A DNA stretch of 64,000 nt from Acinetobacter halotolerans (lineage in GTDB: Bacteria; Pseudomonadota; Gammaproteobacteria; Pseudomonadales; Moraxellaceae), in contig NZ_SGIM01000002.1 in assembly GCF_004208515.1 (NCBI RefSeq), positions 361,435 to 425,434 on the forward strand. The letters are read 5' to 3'. A program made the position numbers and the translations under genes. The notes beneath the pieces are model-generated. The model was not told where the DNA came from. It searched no databases and saw only the letters and a list, made by a program, of their open reading frames with translations. This document shows positions 28,329-37,371 of the stretch, one piece after another (the stretch's first letter is position 1; each line of letters opens with the position of its first letter).

Positions 28329-28937
28329 ATGAAATTATTTTTTTATCCTCATGCTTGTTCAATGGCGATTCATATTGCTTTAAAAGAAACTGGGCAAATA
28401 TTTGATACAGAGTTTGTAGGATTATCAACAAAAATCACTGGATCTGGACTAGATTATTTAAAGATTAACCCTAAAGGGGCAGTTCCTGCACTTGGGCTTG
28501 ACAATGGTAAAGTTCTCACTGAAGTTACAACGATACTGACTTATTTAGCTGACTTGGTTCCAGAGAAAAATCTAATTCCCAAAGTTGGTTCTTTTGAACG
28601 TTATGAAATGATGAGTCTTTTATCATTTATTAGTATGGATATTCATAAGAACTTTTCTGCTTTTTTCTACAATGAAAAGATTGATTCTTGGATTGAGGTA
28701 TCTAAACAAAAACTTGCAAGAAGTTTTGATTTTCTTGAAAGTAAGCTTCACTCAAATCAGTATTTAAATAGTGGTGAAATCTCAATCGCAGATCTTTATT
28801 TCTTTGTAATGTTGCATTGGTGTGACTATTTTTCTATAGACTTAGAGAAATGGCCAAAAATTCTTATTTTAAAATATAATTTGGAAAAAAGAAGTTCAAT
28901 TCAAGAAGTTTTAAAATTTGATTCAAGTTTTTTGTGA
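28329..28937 (+). CDS. Glutathione S-transferase family protein
   Basis: A 202-aa soluble protein of the bacterial beta-class type. The N-terminal thioredoxin-like domain begins MKLFFYPHACSMAIHIALKETG, with the catalytic Cys typical of this class at residue 10 and the NPKGAVPAL glutathione-binding loop at about residues 52-60; a helical C-terminal domain follows. It fits the preceding azoreductase and DoxX genes as an electrophile-detoxifying set. A 70-bp gap precedes it and a strong hairpin follows. Confidence 0.87.
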   Translation: MKLFFYPHACSMAIHIALKETGQIFDTEFVGLSTKITGSGLDYLKINPKGAVPALGLDNGKVLTEVTTILTYLADLVPEKNLIPKVGSFERYEMMSLLSFISMDIHKNFSAFFYNEKIDSWIEVSKQKLARSFDFLESKLHSNQYLNSGEISIADLYFFVMLHWCDYFSIDLEKWPKILILKYNLEKRSSIQEVLKFDSSFL

Positions 28938-28950
28938 TATATCTTTTTTG

Positions 28951-28990
28951 TTATAAGAAGAACATATGCATGTTCCTCTTATAATTTTAT
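28951..28990 (+). terminator. Terminator of the redox module
   Basis: A 15-bp stem with one mismatch, TTATAAGAAGAACAT / ATGTTCCTCTTATAA, followed by a T-rich stretch. Confidence 0.75.
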
Positions 28991-29108
28991 AGAGAATCAA
29001 CCACTTTACTAACTGTCCTATTTTGTTGAAGTAGATAATGCAGAAGGTTGTTTGAGCTTTTTTATCTGAGCAAATACCGCTCGCATCATTGATTAGGAGT
29101 TAAACATC

Positions 29109-29336
29109 ATGAATGCGTTTACAGGTGAAACTTTTCAGATGCATCAAGTCATCAGCCTTAAAGAAGTCATGCGAATTACTCAGCTAGGTCGTGCGACGAT
29201 CTATAACATGTTGGATCCTAAAGCAGCAACGTATGATTCTACTTTTCCCAAACAGATAAAGCTCTCCAACAATCGAGTAGGCTGGATCGCCAGCGAACTA
29301 CATGCTTGGATTGAATCCAAAATGGCAAAACGATAA
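29109..29336 (+). CDS. AlpA-family excisionase/regulator
   Basis: A 75-aa MerR-like winged helix of the AlpA type: ISLKEVMRITQLGRATIYNML, then FPKQIKLSNNRVGWIASELHAWI. AlpA proteins regulate integrases of P4-like islands and help excision. TAGGAG precedes ATG 29109. It lies about 16 kb away from the integrase remnant and appears intact. Confidence 0.88.
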   Translation: MNAFTGETFQMHQVISLKEVMRITQLGRATIYNMLDPKAATYDSTFPKQIKLSNNRVGWIASELHAWIESKMAKR

Positions 29337-29340
29337 CGAT

Positions 29341-29368
29341 AAAGAGAGTTTTTACTCTCTTTTTTTTT
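29341..29368 (+). terminator. Terminator after the AlpA gene
   Basis: AAAGAGAGT / ACTCTCTTT with a TTTT loop and a T tract. Confidence 0.88.
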
Positions 29369-29434
29369 GTGGTTTTTGAGTGAATAAATGTTTTGCACTA
29401 GATAATTGTTGGTTTTCATAAATGATATTAATTG

Positions 29435-29468
29435 AAGGGAAAAGGCTCAATCTTGAGCCATTTCCCTT
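29435..29468 (-). terminator. Terminator of the first small secreted protein gene
   Basis: AAGGGAAA.GGCTCAA / TTGAGCC.TTTCCCTT with a single A-A mismatch, 18 bp beyond the stop of the minus-strand gene. Confidence 0.7.
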
Positions 29469-29486
29469 GAGGCTTAACGAAAAGAT

Positions 29487-29852
29487 TTATTTGAAATCTT
29501 GGTACATATAAGAAACCACTTTATTTCCATCAGTTGCGCAATCTGTTTCGGCTCGAATTACAACAGGTTTTTTGGTTTGAGCTGCAACAAGCAATAATGC
29601 ATACCAGCTTTTGGCAGTAGGGTGAGTGATAGGGAAGGTGTAGTACTCATTAGAGCCACCAGTTTTTTTTGCACAATTGTCTTCACCAACAAATCTAACA
29701 TTATAGGAGTAGCCAGTTATATATATTCTTTCAATAACACCGATGGTAGTTTGTCCAGAGTTGGTCGCAGCATAGCTCGTAGCGGAGCCACCAATAAAAC
29801 TCCAAAGCAGAAAAATAAATAGAACAATTTTTTTATGTATTTGAATATTCAT
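29487..29852 (-). CDS. Small secreted OB-fold-like protein, copy 1
   Basis: 121 residues: signal peptide (cleavage near SYAATN, residue about 29) and a mature domain of about 90 residues. Pattern: GVIERIYITGYSYNVRF, Cys, YTFPITHPTAKSWYALLLVAAQTKKPVVIRAETDC, end. Two Cys, likely a disulfide, flank the YALLLVAA helix. The strand-strand-helix-strand order with a LL.A helix resembles the B subunits of AB5 toxins (SubB/PltB type), but this is a pattern judgement. Three further copies lie nearby, all exported. Confidence 0.68.
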   Translation of the reverse strand: MNIQIHKKIVLFIFLLWSFIGGSATSYAATNSGQTTIGVIERIYITGYSYNVRFVGEDNCAKKTGGSNEYYTFPITHPTAKSWYALLLVAAQTKKPVVIRAETDCATDGNKVVSYMYQDFK

Positions 29853-30023
29853 AATTCAACAGTTATTAGCCTTGTTTTGATTATATTAATACTGAATAAT
29901 TTATTTGTACATATTGGAATTAGAGTTAAACAAATTTTACAGTACCTGAAAGATATGATAAAGGCAGCCATAGTAATTAAAAATTTAACTATTTCAATGA
30001 CTAAGGTGTAATCATTGGAGCAC

Positions 30024-30368
30024 TTATTTATAAGCATTGCTCATTCTAATATAGGATATTTCACAGTTTGTTGAGCCTTCAACAATCCGTAATTGAACCT
30101 TGGTTTTTGTTAAATATGCAGATAGAAGCATTGAATAGAGTTCTTTGTATCTAGGTTGCCCAGAACTTACTACGAAATATGTATTGCCGTACAGTTTACA
30201 ATTTACAATACTCTGATCTAATGGAGTATTTATAAGGATTCTTCCAGAATCTTGGATAACAAGGTTTTCAATTCTAGATATACAACCCCAAGCTGCACAC
30301 TGATCGGCTGCGATTGCTTGATTGGTAAAACACATGAATAGCATAAGAAAATAGATTTTTTTTAACAT
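30024..30368 (-). CDS. Small secreted OB-fold-like protein, copy 2
   Basis: 114 residues with a signal peptide (cleavage near QAIAAD, residue about 20). The mature part repeats the family pattern: ISRIENLVIQDSGRILINT, a Cys, TYFVVSSGQPRYKELYSMLLSAYLTKTKVQLRIVEGSTNCEISYIRM. In addition to the shared Cys pair it has an early CAAWGC pair. It lies upstream of copy 1 on the same strand, 171 bp away. Function unknown; see copy 1 for the fold argument. Confidence 0.65.
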   Translation of the reverse strand: MLKKIYFLMLFMCFTNQAIAADQCAAWGCISRIENLVIQDSGRILINTPLDQSIVNCKLYGNTYFVVSSGQPRYKELYSMLLSAYLTKTKVQLRIVEGSTNCEISYIRMSNAYK

Positions 30369-30668
30369 TTTAGTTCCTTGTAAAAGTTCAAAGGATTGTT
30401 TTATTTAATGATAGGAAATTTCTTTAATAATATAAACAATTATTTTATAAAATTTATTTTGTTGATTTATTTTTGATTTTTTACTTAATTGCTGAGTTTT
30501 TAATGTTTTATCTAGTTGTGTCGATTCTGGTGCAGTATGGTTTTGTAATTATAGTAGAGGGGAATTTAGGTTAATTGCTTGTAAAGAAATTATTTTCATA
30601 TCCAGTTGTTGAAAATTAATATTTTCTCAATATAATAAAATCAACAATAATACTGGAATGCTTGGGTT
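30369..30668. promoter_or_regulatory. AT-rich divergent control region
   Basis: A very AT-rich 300-bp gap between the minus-strand small secreted gene (copy 2) and the plus-strand copy 3. No gene is visible. It must hold divergent promoters; I did not find a distinct operator. Confidence 0.4.
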
Positions 30669-31010
30669 ATGGTTTTTATAAGAAAATTTAAAAAAATAGT
30701 TTTGATCTTCTTTATGTTGATTTCCGCATCATCAGCAAATGCGATAACTAATTGCGGACCATATAAGGTTTTAGGTATTCAATCTCAAGCGAATGGAGTA
30801 AATCTTATTCGTTTGCAGCTTTCTACAGGTGTTATAACTTGGAAAAGGTTAGGAAGTTGGAGCGTACCAATTACTAAATCTCATATGGCTATAGCAATGC
30901 AAGCATATGCAATGGGAGATACGATTGTATTAAGATATCAACAAGATAATTATGATTGTGAAAGTATAGATTATAGTACTAATCTTGATATGATTCGAAT
31001 CGGAAAATAA
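30669..31010 (+). CDS. Small secreted OB-fold-like protein, copy 3
   Basis: 113 residues: signal peptide (cleavage near ANAITN, residue about 25), then GPYKVLGIQSQANGVNLIRLQL, WSVPITKSHMAIAMQAYAMGDTIVLRYQQDNYDCESIDY. The two Cys, the PIT turn shared with copy 1 and the central Ala-rich helix match the family. It is the first gene on the plus strand before the RHS gene, 93 bp ahead, and may be transcribed with it. A role as carrier, adhesin or adaptor for the RHS protein is a guess from position. Confidence 0.65.
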   Translation: MVFIRKFKKIVLIFFMLISASSANAITNCGPYKVLGIQSQANGVNLIRLQLSTGVITWKRLGSWSVPITKSHMAIAMQAYAMGDTIVLRYQQDNYDCESIDYSTNLDMIRIGK

Positions 31011-31102
31011 AAAATAGCAGGTATCTGATATTTATTAAAATTATGTTTTAGTTTTTTATAAAATTAATCAATTAAGAAAAAGTATCACCTAGGAAGTAGT
31101 AT

Positions 31103-34100
31103 ATGAAAATATTATTGGGCTTTATTTTAAGTATTTTGTGTCCGATACTTTATGCGGGCCCAATAGATTGGTCTGTTGCCATGACTTCTTTTCCATCAGA
31201 TCAAAGTGTTGGAGATGCCGGTCATGAGAAAACACCAAATGGCTATGTGGACTTATTGACAGGAAACGTTGTTTTTGATGTGCCTGAAGTAACGCTAAAA
31301 GGTGATCGTGGATTAAATTTTACACTTTCTCGTTCTTATGGAAAAGTAAATAATGGTTTTCGCTCGATGGGGAATTGGGAGTTTGATGTTCCAAGATTAG
31401 TGATGAATACAGGCCCCTCAACTGTCCTTCAAGGAGATCAGAATGGTAAGGGCATTTGTGAGGCTAATGGCGATGCAACCAATAATACATCAGGACGTCC
31501 TAGGTTTTCAGCTACTTTATTAAATACGCCATTTAAGGATAGAATAGAAAAAACATATGTAAATCAGGTGAATGTAAACTTAGCTAATCAAACTTTGACA
31601 TCAATTATTAATATCCTCCAATATTTTGCATCACTAACTAGCGATCCAAATGCACAGTATAATAACCAACAAGCACAAGCTGCTTATACCACATTACAAA
31701 ACCAGTTATTTGATGCATTTAAAACAAATGTAAATGCGATTTCTATTAGTTACAATGATGCTAGGACAAAAAAAGCACAGTATAAGCAAAGTCTGACAAA
31801 CACCCTAGACACAGGGCAAACGGAAATTTATGTCAATGGATATCGTTTAACAAGAAGTAATATCAGTACTGTTTTAGATGATTTGACAGTCACATCTAAT
31901 TTAACTGTTACAACTAATAACGGTTTACTAACTGGAGTAATAAGACAAGTAGTTATTGGTTATTTATATTACTCAAATATTGAGCAGATTAAGTCTCCTT
32001 TTCTTTTAGATGGCATGTATTCAACAAGCTCATTAAGAACATCAAGTGATGTCGATTCAAGACAAAGAGTGATTAGCTTGTATTTACCTGGTCAAAAAAA
32101 TATAATTTTTTATCCAACGAATGGAAAAGCTACAGGTTATCCAAGTTCAGCAAAATATGTTTCTCAAGATAATTGGTTTATTAGCTGTGCTGAGTCAGGC
32201 AGTGACTTTGTTGTACGCTCAAATTCTGGAATAACATATTATTTTCCAAACACAAATAGAGAAAATCAAACTGGATTTACTTCATTTTTTTCAAGTCAAT
32301 ATATCCCAGGAAAAGTAACGATTTATGCATCTAAGATAGAAAACCAATATAAAGAAGGTTATCTGCTAAATTATTTCAATAAACAAGCTGGAATGCTGCT
32401 GTATAGTGGTTTCAAGAATACAAATAAAATCTTTATAAAGTCCGTACAACACACATTAGATGGGCAAATAGTAAATAAAAACTCTCCAGAAATTGTACTT
32501 GAGTACGTTAAAAGTTTGGGAGGCACTGAAACTATAGATGAAAGTAAGTTTGATAGTCTCAAAGGAGATATCTTACTAAAAAAAGTGAAAAGGTTCTTGA
32601 ACGGAAGTTATAAAGAATGGGTTTCATATACGTATTCAGCTGGGTTGAAAGCTGGTTCAAGCTATAAGCTGACTGATGCTATCTTAGCAAATGATACTAT
32701 AGGGGCATTTCAGGATAGAAATGCTGCCAAACTATATTTGGATAAAGCCAACTATATCACTGGTGATGTAATAACTTATACGTATGGTGGACCATATCGT
32801 GTAGTTGGAAATGCAAGTCCATCTGAAAGCGGTGGTGTAACGACTCAAGAGTTTTTATGGTTCTATAGTGACTTAACAGCTATTAAATACTATAAGTATT
32901 CAAGTAGTAATCTCATCAATAGTTTATCTGTAAATTGGGATTATGAGCTTGTCAACATGGCGCGGCCAGGTTTTATTGAACAAAAAGCATTTAGAGTAAA
33001 AAACTCAACATATTCTGTGGTTAATGCAAACTCATACCAAATTACATATGGTTATAACAGAGATGATTCACTTCATGAGCAGTCTACAACGGTCACTACT
33101 AAAGATGTAAGCACAGGATTCTCTAAAGCATATACATATATAATGCATGCATTTTCAGGGGGGAATGCAGAGAACTTTTTACATGGATTGCTTAAAAAAA
33201 TAAAAATCGGTGACCGTGAAGAGAATTATGTTTGGACGACTTTGTCTCTCATTGGACAAAAAACTAAAACGACAGACAATAATTATACAGATTATGAAGA
33301 TGTCCGATTAGTACGTTTAGCTCAAAAAAATATTAATCATTTTGGTGAATATAAAACTGTTTTTAGTAATTTTGACTCTTATGGTCAAGCACAAACAGTC
33401 CAAAAAATAGGCTTAAACGGAGCCACAATTACTCAGTTCCCAAGCTCCACGGTTACGTTTTATAACTCAGATTATGCGAACAGTAGTGTTAATTCAGGTA
33501 ATCTTCCTTGGATTGTTGGTTTACCAAAACAAAGGAAATCGGGTAGTTTTACATTGCAAACAACTGAATATGATTCGCAAGGTGCGATCAGAAGTGACGT
33601 ACAGGCTGGTCGTACGACGAAATATAAGTATGAAACTGTTTCATTTGCAACATGTTTGGGCAATTTAGCCGATTTCCAATGGTCCAAATTTGTGAGTTGT
33701 ATCTCTAACTATGTTCTCGGTGATTTACATGTTGGTCTTCCAATAGAAGTTGATGTTGGGAATGGTAAACAGATAACACAATTTGCAGCCTATAAAAAAG
33801 GAATACCTACCCGTACTAAACTTGCAAATGGTGGTACTGAGACAAGCATTGTTGATGATTTTGGGAACATTACTCAGCATACTGATGCTGATAATATTAC
33901 AACTAGAAAACAATTTGATGACGCAGGACGGTTACGAGTTGATACACCTATTGTTGGTTTAGGGACAACAACTATTAATTATGATGGTTTAACTATTACG
34001 AAAACCTTAAGTGGAGGTAGTCCATTAAAGACTATAGAAAAATATAACGGTGATGGCTTGTTGATTTCTAGTGAAGCACAGGCATCCAATAAAACCATTA

Positions 34101-35905
34101 TTCGTACTAATAAATATGATGCTTTTGGAAATCAAACATTTGCCTCAAATCCAAGTGCTGGGGGATCCAGTGTAGGTGTGACCAGCAATTACGATCTATT
34201 TAGTCGTCCAATTAGTGTTAATGATAATGGCAGTATCGTCACATATTGCTACCAATCTTGTGGCGGAAAACAGGGTGCGATCACAAAAACAACAGATGCT
34301 TATGGATCAACAGAAGCGAGCTTTTTAGCTGGTGGAGATTTTAATGCTGATCTAAAAACAGCAGTTGTACGAAAGGGAACAGATGGATCTATATTTCAAA
34401 CATCTACCGTGTATGATTTAGCACTTCTAAAACCAAAAACAGCTGTTTCTGGTAAGTCTACTCAGAGCTATACTTATAACTCTAATGCAACATTAGCCAC
34501 AGAAAAAGATAATGGCATTACGGGGCAAAAGAGTTTTGGATATGATGTTACAGGAAGAATTATTACTGTGACTCATCCTGATAGTTCTGTAGAAACAATT
34601 GTGTATTCACCTATTAATGATGCAATTTCAACACGAAATTGGAGAGGGATAACGACGAATTATACATATTCTCTAGCTGGGCGTTTAAAGACATCTACAA
34701 ACGGGAATACCAATCAAATATTCGATTTGGATAATTATGGTCGTATTAAGAAACATACACAAACGATTACGACAAATGATAATAATCGTTCTTATGCAAT
34801 AAGCTATGGCTATAATGCTTTAAACCAAATTACGTCTATTCAATATCCAAACGGTAAGTCAGTCAGTCTATCCAATCAGAATGCTTTTGGTGAAATTGCA
34901 GCCATTCCTAATGTTATCCAATCGCTTGGCTATAATGCATTACATCAATTGACTACGGTACAGGCTAATCAAGATGTAAATTGGTCTTATACATATCTTG
35001 AAAATGGTTTACCAAAAAATGTCTCTGCAGCAGGTCTAAATAATAACTGTCTTCTGAATATTGATTATGGTTACGATAGCCTTAATAGAATTGATCGTCT
35101 GACTGACAAATGCACTTCAATCTATAACGTTACCGTAGGGCGTTATGGAACTGGTCTTATGAGTACAGTTGAACTTGATCAAGCACGTTATCAATATAAC
35201 TATGATAATGATGATATTACTAAAGTGAATATTATCTCTAAAGGGCAAGTGGTTTCACCTGCAATTTATACATATAACTATTTAAACAATACATCAAAAT
35301 TGGGTAGTGTTAGTGGATCAGCCTATCGATTTAGCTATGACAATATGGGGAATGTGATTAATGATGGTATTCGTGCACTGACTTACGATGCTTATGATCG
35401 CGTAACAACAAATGGCAATGAAAGTTATTTTTATAACACTGACGGGCTCCGTGTTCGTGCAGTGAGAAGTGATGGAACAACAGATTATATTTATGATCTT
35501 AATGGTAATTTACTCTATGACATAAACTATACATCTAACTATAGCCGTGCTTATGTTTATATTACAGACAAGTTAGTGGCTACCTTGGAACGTTATCCTG
35601 ACACAAATAAAGGTTTTGATTTCGTTAATGACTTTGAAGCAGCTGAATTAGGTGTTACTAAATTATCAGACAGTTATTTAGATAGTGATGGTGATGGTTT
35701 ACCAGATTACATCGAGCGATTTATTGGTTCAGATCCGTTTAACCCTGATACTGATGGTGATGGTCATAAAGATGGTTATGAATATCGTCTACTTGGTGCA
35801 AAAGGGGTTTTAAATCCATCAATTAAGCCAAGTGAACCTGATCCTAAAGAAGATGTTGCAACATGGTTACCACCTATTCTTGATTTGATCTTGTCTGATG
35901 ACTAA
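31103..35905 (+). CDS. Secreted YD-repeat (RHS) protein lacking the core C-terminus
   Basis: A 1600-aa protein. Signal peptide at residues 1-18 (MKILLGFILSILCPILYAGP), an N-terminal domain starting YVDLLTGNVVFDVPEVTLKGDRGLNFTLSRSYGK that is typical of RHS shells, then many YD-type repeats (e.g. YDLFSRPIS, YGYNALNQIT, YDAYDRVTTNG) through about residue 1480. The expected RHS-associated core does not follow; the chain instead ends with calcium-binding thrombospondin-3-like repeats, DSDGDGLPDYIERFIGSDPF and DTDGDGHKDGYEY (about residues 1530-1560). The core and toxin part are encoded by the next gene. AGGAAG precedes ATG 31103. Confidence 0.88.
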   Translation: MKILLGFILSILCPILYAGPIDWSVAMTSFPSDQSVGDAGHEKTPNGYVDLLTGNVVFDVPEVTLKGDRGLNFTLSRSYGKVNNGFRSMGNWEFDVPRLVMNTGPSTVLQGDQNGKGICEANGDATNNTSGRPRFSATLLNTPFKDRIEKTYVNQVNVNLANQTLTSIINILQYFASLTSDPNAQYNNQQAQAAYTTLQNQLFDAFKTNVNAISISYNDARTKKAQYKQSLTNTLDTGQTEIYVNGYRLTRSNISTVLDDLTVTSNLTVTTNNGLLTGVIRQVVIGYLYYSNIEQIKSPFLLDGMYSTSSLRTSSDVDSRQRVISLYLPGQKNIIFYPTNGKATGYPSSAKYVSQDNWFISCAESGSDFVVRSNSGITYYFPNTNRENQTGFTSFFSSQYIPGKVTIYASKIENQYKEGYLLNYFNKQAGMLLYSGFKNTNKIFIKSVQHTLDGQIVNKNSPEIVLEYVKSLGGTETIDESKFDSLKGDILLKKVKRFLNGSYKEWVSYTYSAGLKAGSSYKLTDAILANDTIGAFQDRNAAKLYLDKANYITGDVITYTYGGPYRVVGNASPSESGGVTTQEFLWFYSDLTAIKYYKYSSSNLINSLSVNWDYELVNMARPGFIEQKAFRVKNSTYSVVNANSYQITYGYNRDDSLHEQSTTVTTKDVSTGFSKAYTYIMHAFSGGNAENFLHGLLKKIKIGDREENYVWTTLSLIGQKTKTTDNNYTDYEDVRLVRLAQKNINHFGEYKTVFSNFDSYGQAQTVQKIGLNGATITQFPSSTVTFYNSDYANSSVNSGNLPWIVGLPKQRKSGSFTLQTTEYDSQGAIRSDVQAGRTTKYKYETVSFATCLGNLADFQWSKFVSCISNYVLGDLHVGLPIEVDVGNGKQITQFAAYKKGIPTRTKLANGGTETSIVDDFGNITQHTDADNITTRKQFDDAGRLRVDTPIVGLGTTTINYDGLTITKTLSGGSPLKTIEKYNGDGLLISSEAQASNKTIIRTNKYDAFGNQTFASNPSAGGSSVGVTSNYDLFSRPISVNDNGSIVTYCYQSCGGKQGAITKTTDAYGSTEASFLAGGDFNADLKTAVVRKGTDGSIFQTSTVYDLALLKPKTAVSGKSTQSYTYNSNATLATEKDNGITGQKSFGYDVTGRIITVTHPDSSVETIVYSPINDAISTRNWRGITTNYTYSLAGRLKTSTNGNTNQIFDLDNYGRIKKHTQTITTNDNNRSYAISYGYNALNQITSIQYPNGKSVSLSNQNAFGEIAAIPNVIQSLGYNALHQLTTVQANQDVNWSYTYLENGLPKNVSAAGLNNNCLLNIDYGYDSLNRIDRLTDKCTSIYNVTVGRYGTGLMSTVELDQARYQYNYDNDDITKVNIISKGQVVSPAIYTYNYLNNTSKLGSVSGSAYRFSYDNMGNVINDGIRALTYDAYDRVTTNGNESYFYNTDGLRVRAVRSDGTTDYIYDLNGNLLYDINYTSNYSRAYVYITDKLVATLERYPDTNKGFDFVNDFEAAELGVTKLSDSYLDSDGDGLPDYIERFIGSDPFNPDTDGDGHKDGYEYRLLGAKGVLNPSIKPSEPDPKEDVATWLPPILDLILSDD

Positions 35906-35910
35906 GGGGA

Positions 35911-36930
35911 ATGTATATGAAAAATAATATTAGTACTCTTATGCAAAAAACGTGGTTATACACTGTTCACATAGTTCTATTGGTTCTGCTACTTGTATTT
36001 AACCAAACCAGTTTTGCGAAAGATCGAATCCAGTACCATGTACAAAATTTTGATGGCTCGACGATAAAAGTCATCAATGAACAGGGGATAGTAAGTCAGT
36101 CTTACCAATACGCACCTTTTGGACAGCAACTTCAGTTAAAGAAACCGAGTAACCTTAAGAATCCAAATGCATTTGTAGGTGGTGTACAAGATGCTGGAGA
36201 TCTGGTTTATTTAAAACATCGTCATTATAACCCTGTGCTGGGGCGATTTTATCAGCCGGATCCTATAACGTTCTTAAGTGGAGGACATGGTCAAACAAAT
36301 CGTTATCAGTATGGATGGAATGATAGTTATTCATATAGTGATCCATCAGGTGCTACTGTTACAGAAGCATTTGGTGGACTATTAGCAGAAACATGGTTTG
36401 CAGTAACTGGACAGTCTTATGATTATTCTAATCTAAAAGGTGCATTATTTAACGGATATAATGGAACTGGTTGGGAACTTACTACCTCATTTCTCTCGGA
36501 TTGTTTAAATTTTTGTACCTTAGGTGTTGGTAGTGCAGCTGTAAATGGTATTAAGTTAGGTATAAATGAAGTAAAGATTCTTGCAGCATCATCTAAGTTT
36601 ACAGTACCTACATTAGAATTATATAGACCAGCATATACGTATGCACTCGTTGCTGAGCGAAGTGGCTTTTATCCAGTAATGAAATGGGGCTATAAAGAGC
36701 CACAGGCTGGTATTTGGCTAGATGCTGGTGATATATGGAAGATAGGTGTCACAATCGATACAACCAAAAGATATCCTATATCATACCTCCGAAATACAGG
36801 GAAAGGGTTAGAATTAAGACCGATTAGTAAAGACTTTCCCAAAGATGCATTTATTAAAGAAAGCACTTGGCTAAAAAATTATAGAGAGGTTTATGGTAAA
36901 GTCCCTCCAGGTAATAAGGGAGTGAAATAA
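35911..36930 (+). CDS. Separately exported RHS core plus C-terminal toxin domain
   Basis: A 339-aa protein with its own signal/anchor segment (hydrophobic residues 15-30, cleavage near SFAKDR, residue 36). Residues about 40-147 are the RHS core that normally ends an RHS chain: YQYAPFGQQL, YLKHRHYNPVLGRFYQPDPI, NRYQYGWNDSYSYSDPSG. A variable region follows, with a probable toxin domain at residues about 240-339: IWKIGVT (277-281 is KIGVT), R287, E317 and a VPPGNK ending, suggestive of a GIY-YIG-like nuclease. ATG 35917 is better spaced from AAGGGGA than 35911. Starts right after the large YD-repeat gene and is followed after two bases by the presumed immunity gene. Confidence 0.8.
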   Translation: MYMKNNISTLMQKTWLYTVHIVLLVLLLVFNQTSFAKDRIQYHVQNFDGSTIKVINEQGIVSQSYQYAPFGQQLQLKKPSNLKNPNAFVGGVQDAGDLVYLKHRHYNPVLGRFYQPDPITFLSGGHGQTNRYQYGWNDSYSYSDPSGATVTEAFGGLLAETWFAVTGQSYDYSNLKGALFNGYNGTGWELTTSFLSDCLNFCTLGVGSAAVNGIKLGINEVKILAASSKFTVPTLELYRPAYTYALVAERSGFYPVMKWGYKEPQAGIWLDAGDIWKIGVTIDTTKRYPISYLRNTGKGLELRPISKDFPKDAFIKESTWLKNYREVYGKVPPGNKGVK

Positions 36931-36932
36931 TT

Positions 36933-37337
36933 ATGTTCCAATTTAATTTAATGAGCGATACAAGTTTGGGCTCAGGAGTATTGGAGGCTAAACAACACAT
37001 TACGACGACACAGTTCTATCGATTAATTGAATCTGAAAATTATGGTAGTGATTTAAATGGTATAGCTATTGTTTTAATGTGCCGCGAAGAAAACTCTATG
37101 TTTAAGCAAAGATTACGTTTTTCAAAAAAAGAGAAAGTATTATATATGGATATTATGTTGGATTATGATAAGTTTAGTATATTATCTCACAAACAACGTA
37201 TATCAGAGATATGTAGGGTGCTTTTAACTGAAATTCCCTTAATTGTGAAAAAGTATAAATTTAAAGATTTTGATTTAGATTTGTTTATAAATAAGTTGAA
37301 TTATTGGTTTGAGAGTAATAATTATATTGAAGAATAG
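36933..37337 (+). CDS. Probable immunity protein for the RHS toxin
   Basis: A 134-aa cytosolic protein without a signal peptide, starting two bases after the stop of the toxin gene. The sequence is acidic and mixed alpha/beta, with a final helix rich in Phe, Leu and Asn. Small cytosolic proteins placed directly after polymorphic toxin genes are usually the matching inhibitors. I see a general likeness to the Imm44-type immunity family but cannot confirm it. Partner assignment rests on position. Confidence 0.65.
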   Translation: MFQFNLMSDTSLGSGVLEAKQHITTTQFYRLIESENYGSDLNGIAIVLMCREENSMFKQRLRFSKKEKVLYMDIMLDYDKFSILSHKQRISEICRVLLTEIPLIVKKYKFKDFDLDLFINKLNYWFESNNYIEE

Positions 37338-37371
37338 CATCTTTGGTTTTTCCGTAATTGAGGTGAGTTCC

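Noticed and set aside
30369..30668. Possible small RNA in the AT-rich gap
   Set aside because: No stable hairpin with a T tract or clear promoter pair was found; the gap is explained by divergent promoters.
35888..35920. Frameshift as the cause of the split RHS protein
   Set aside because: The first protein ends with a complete calcium-repeat domain, and the second begins with its own signal peptide and ribosome site, so a simple frameshift does not explain the split.
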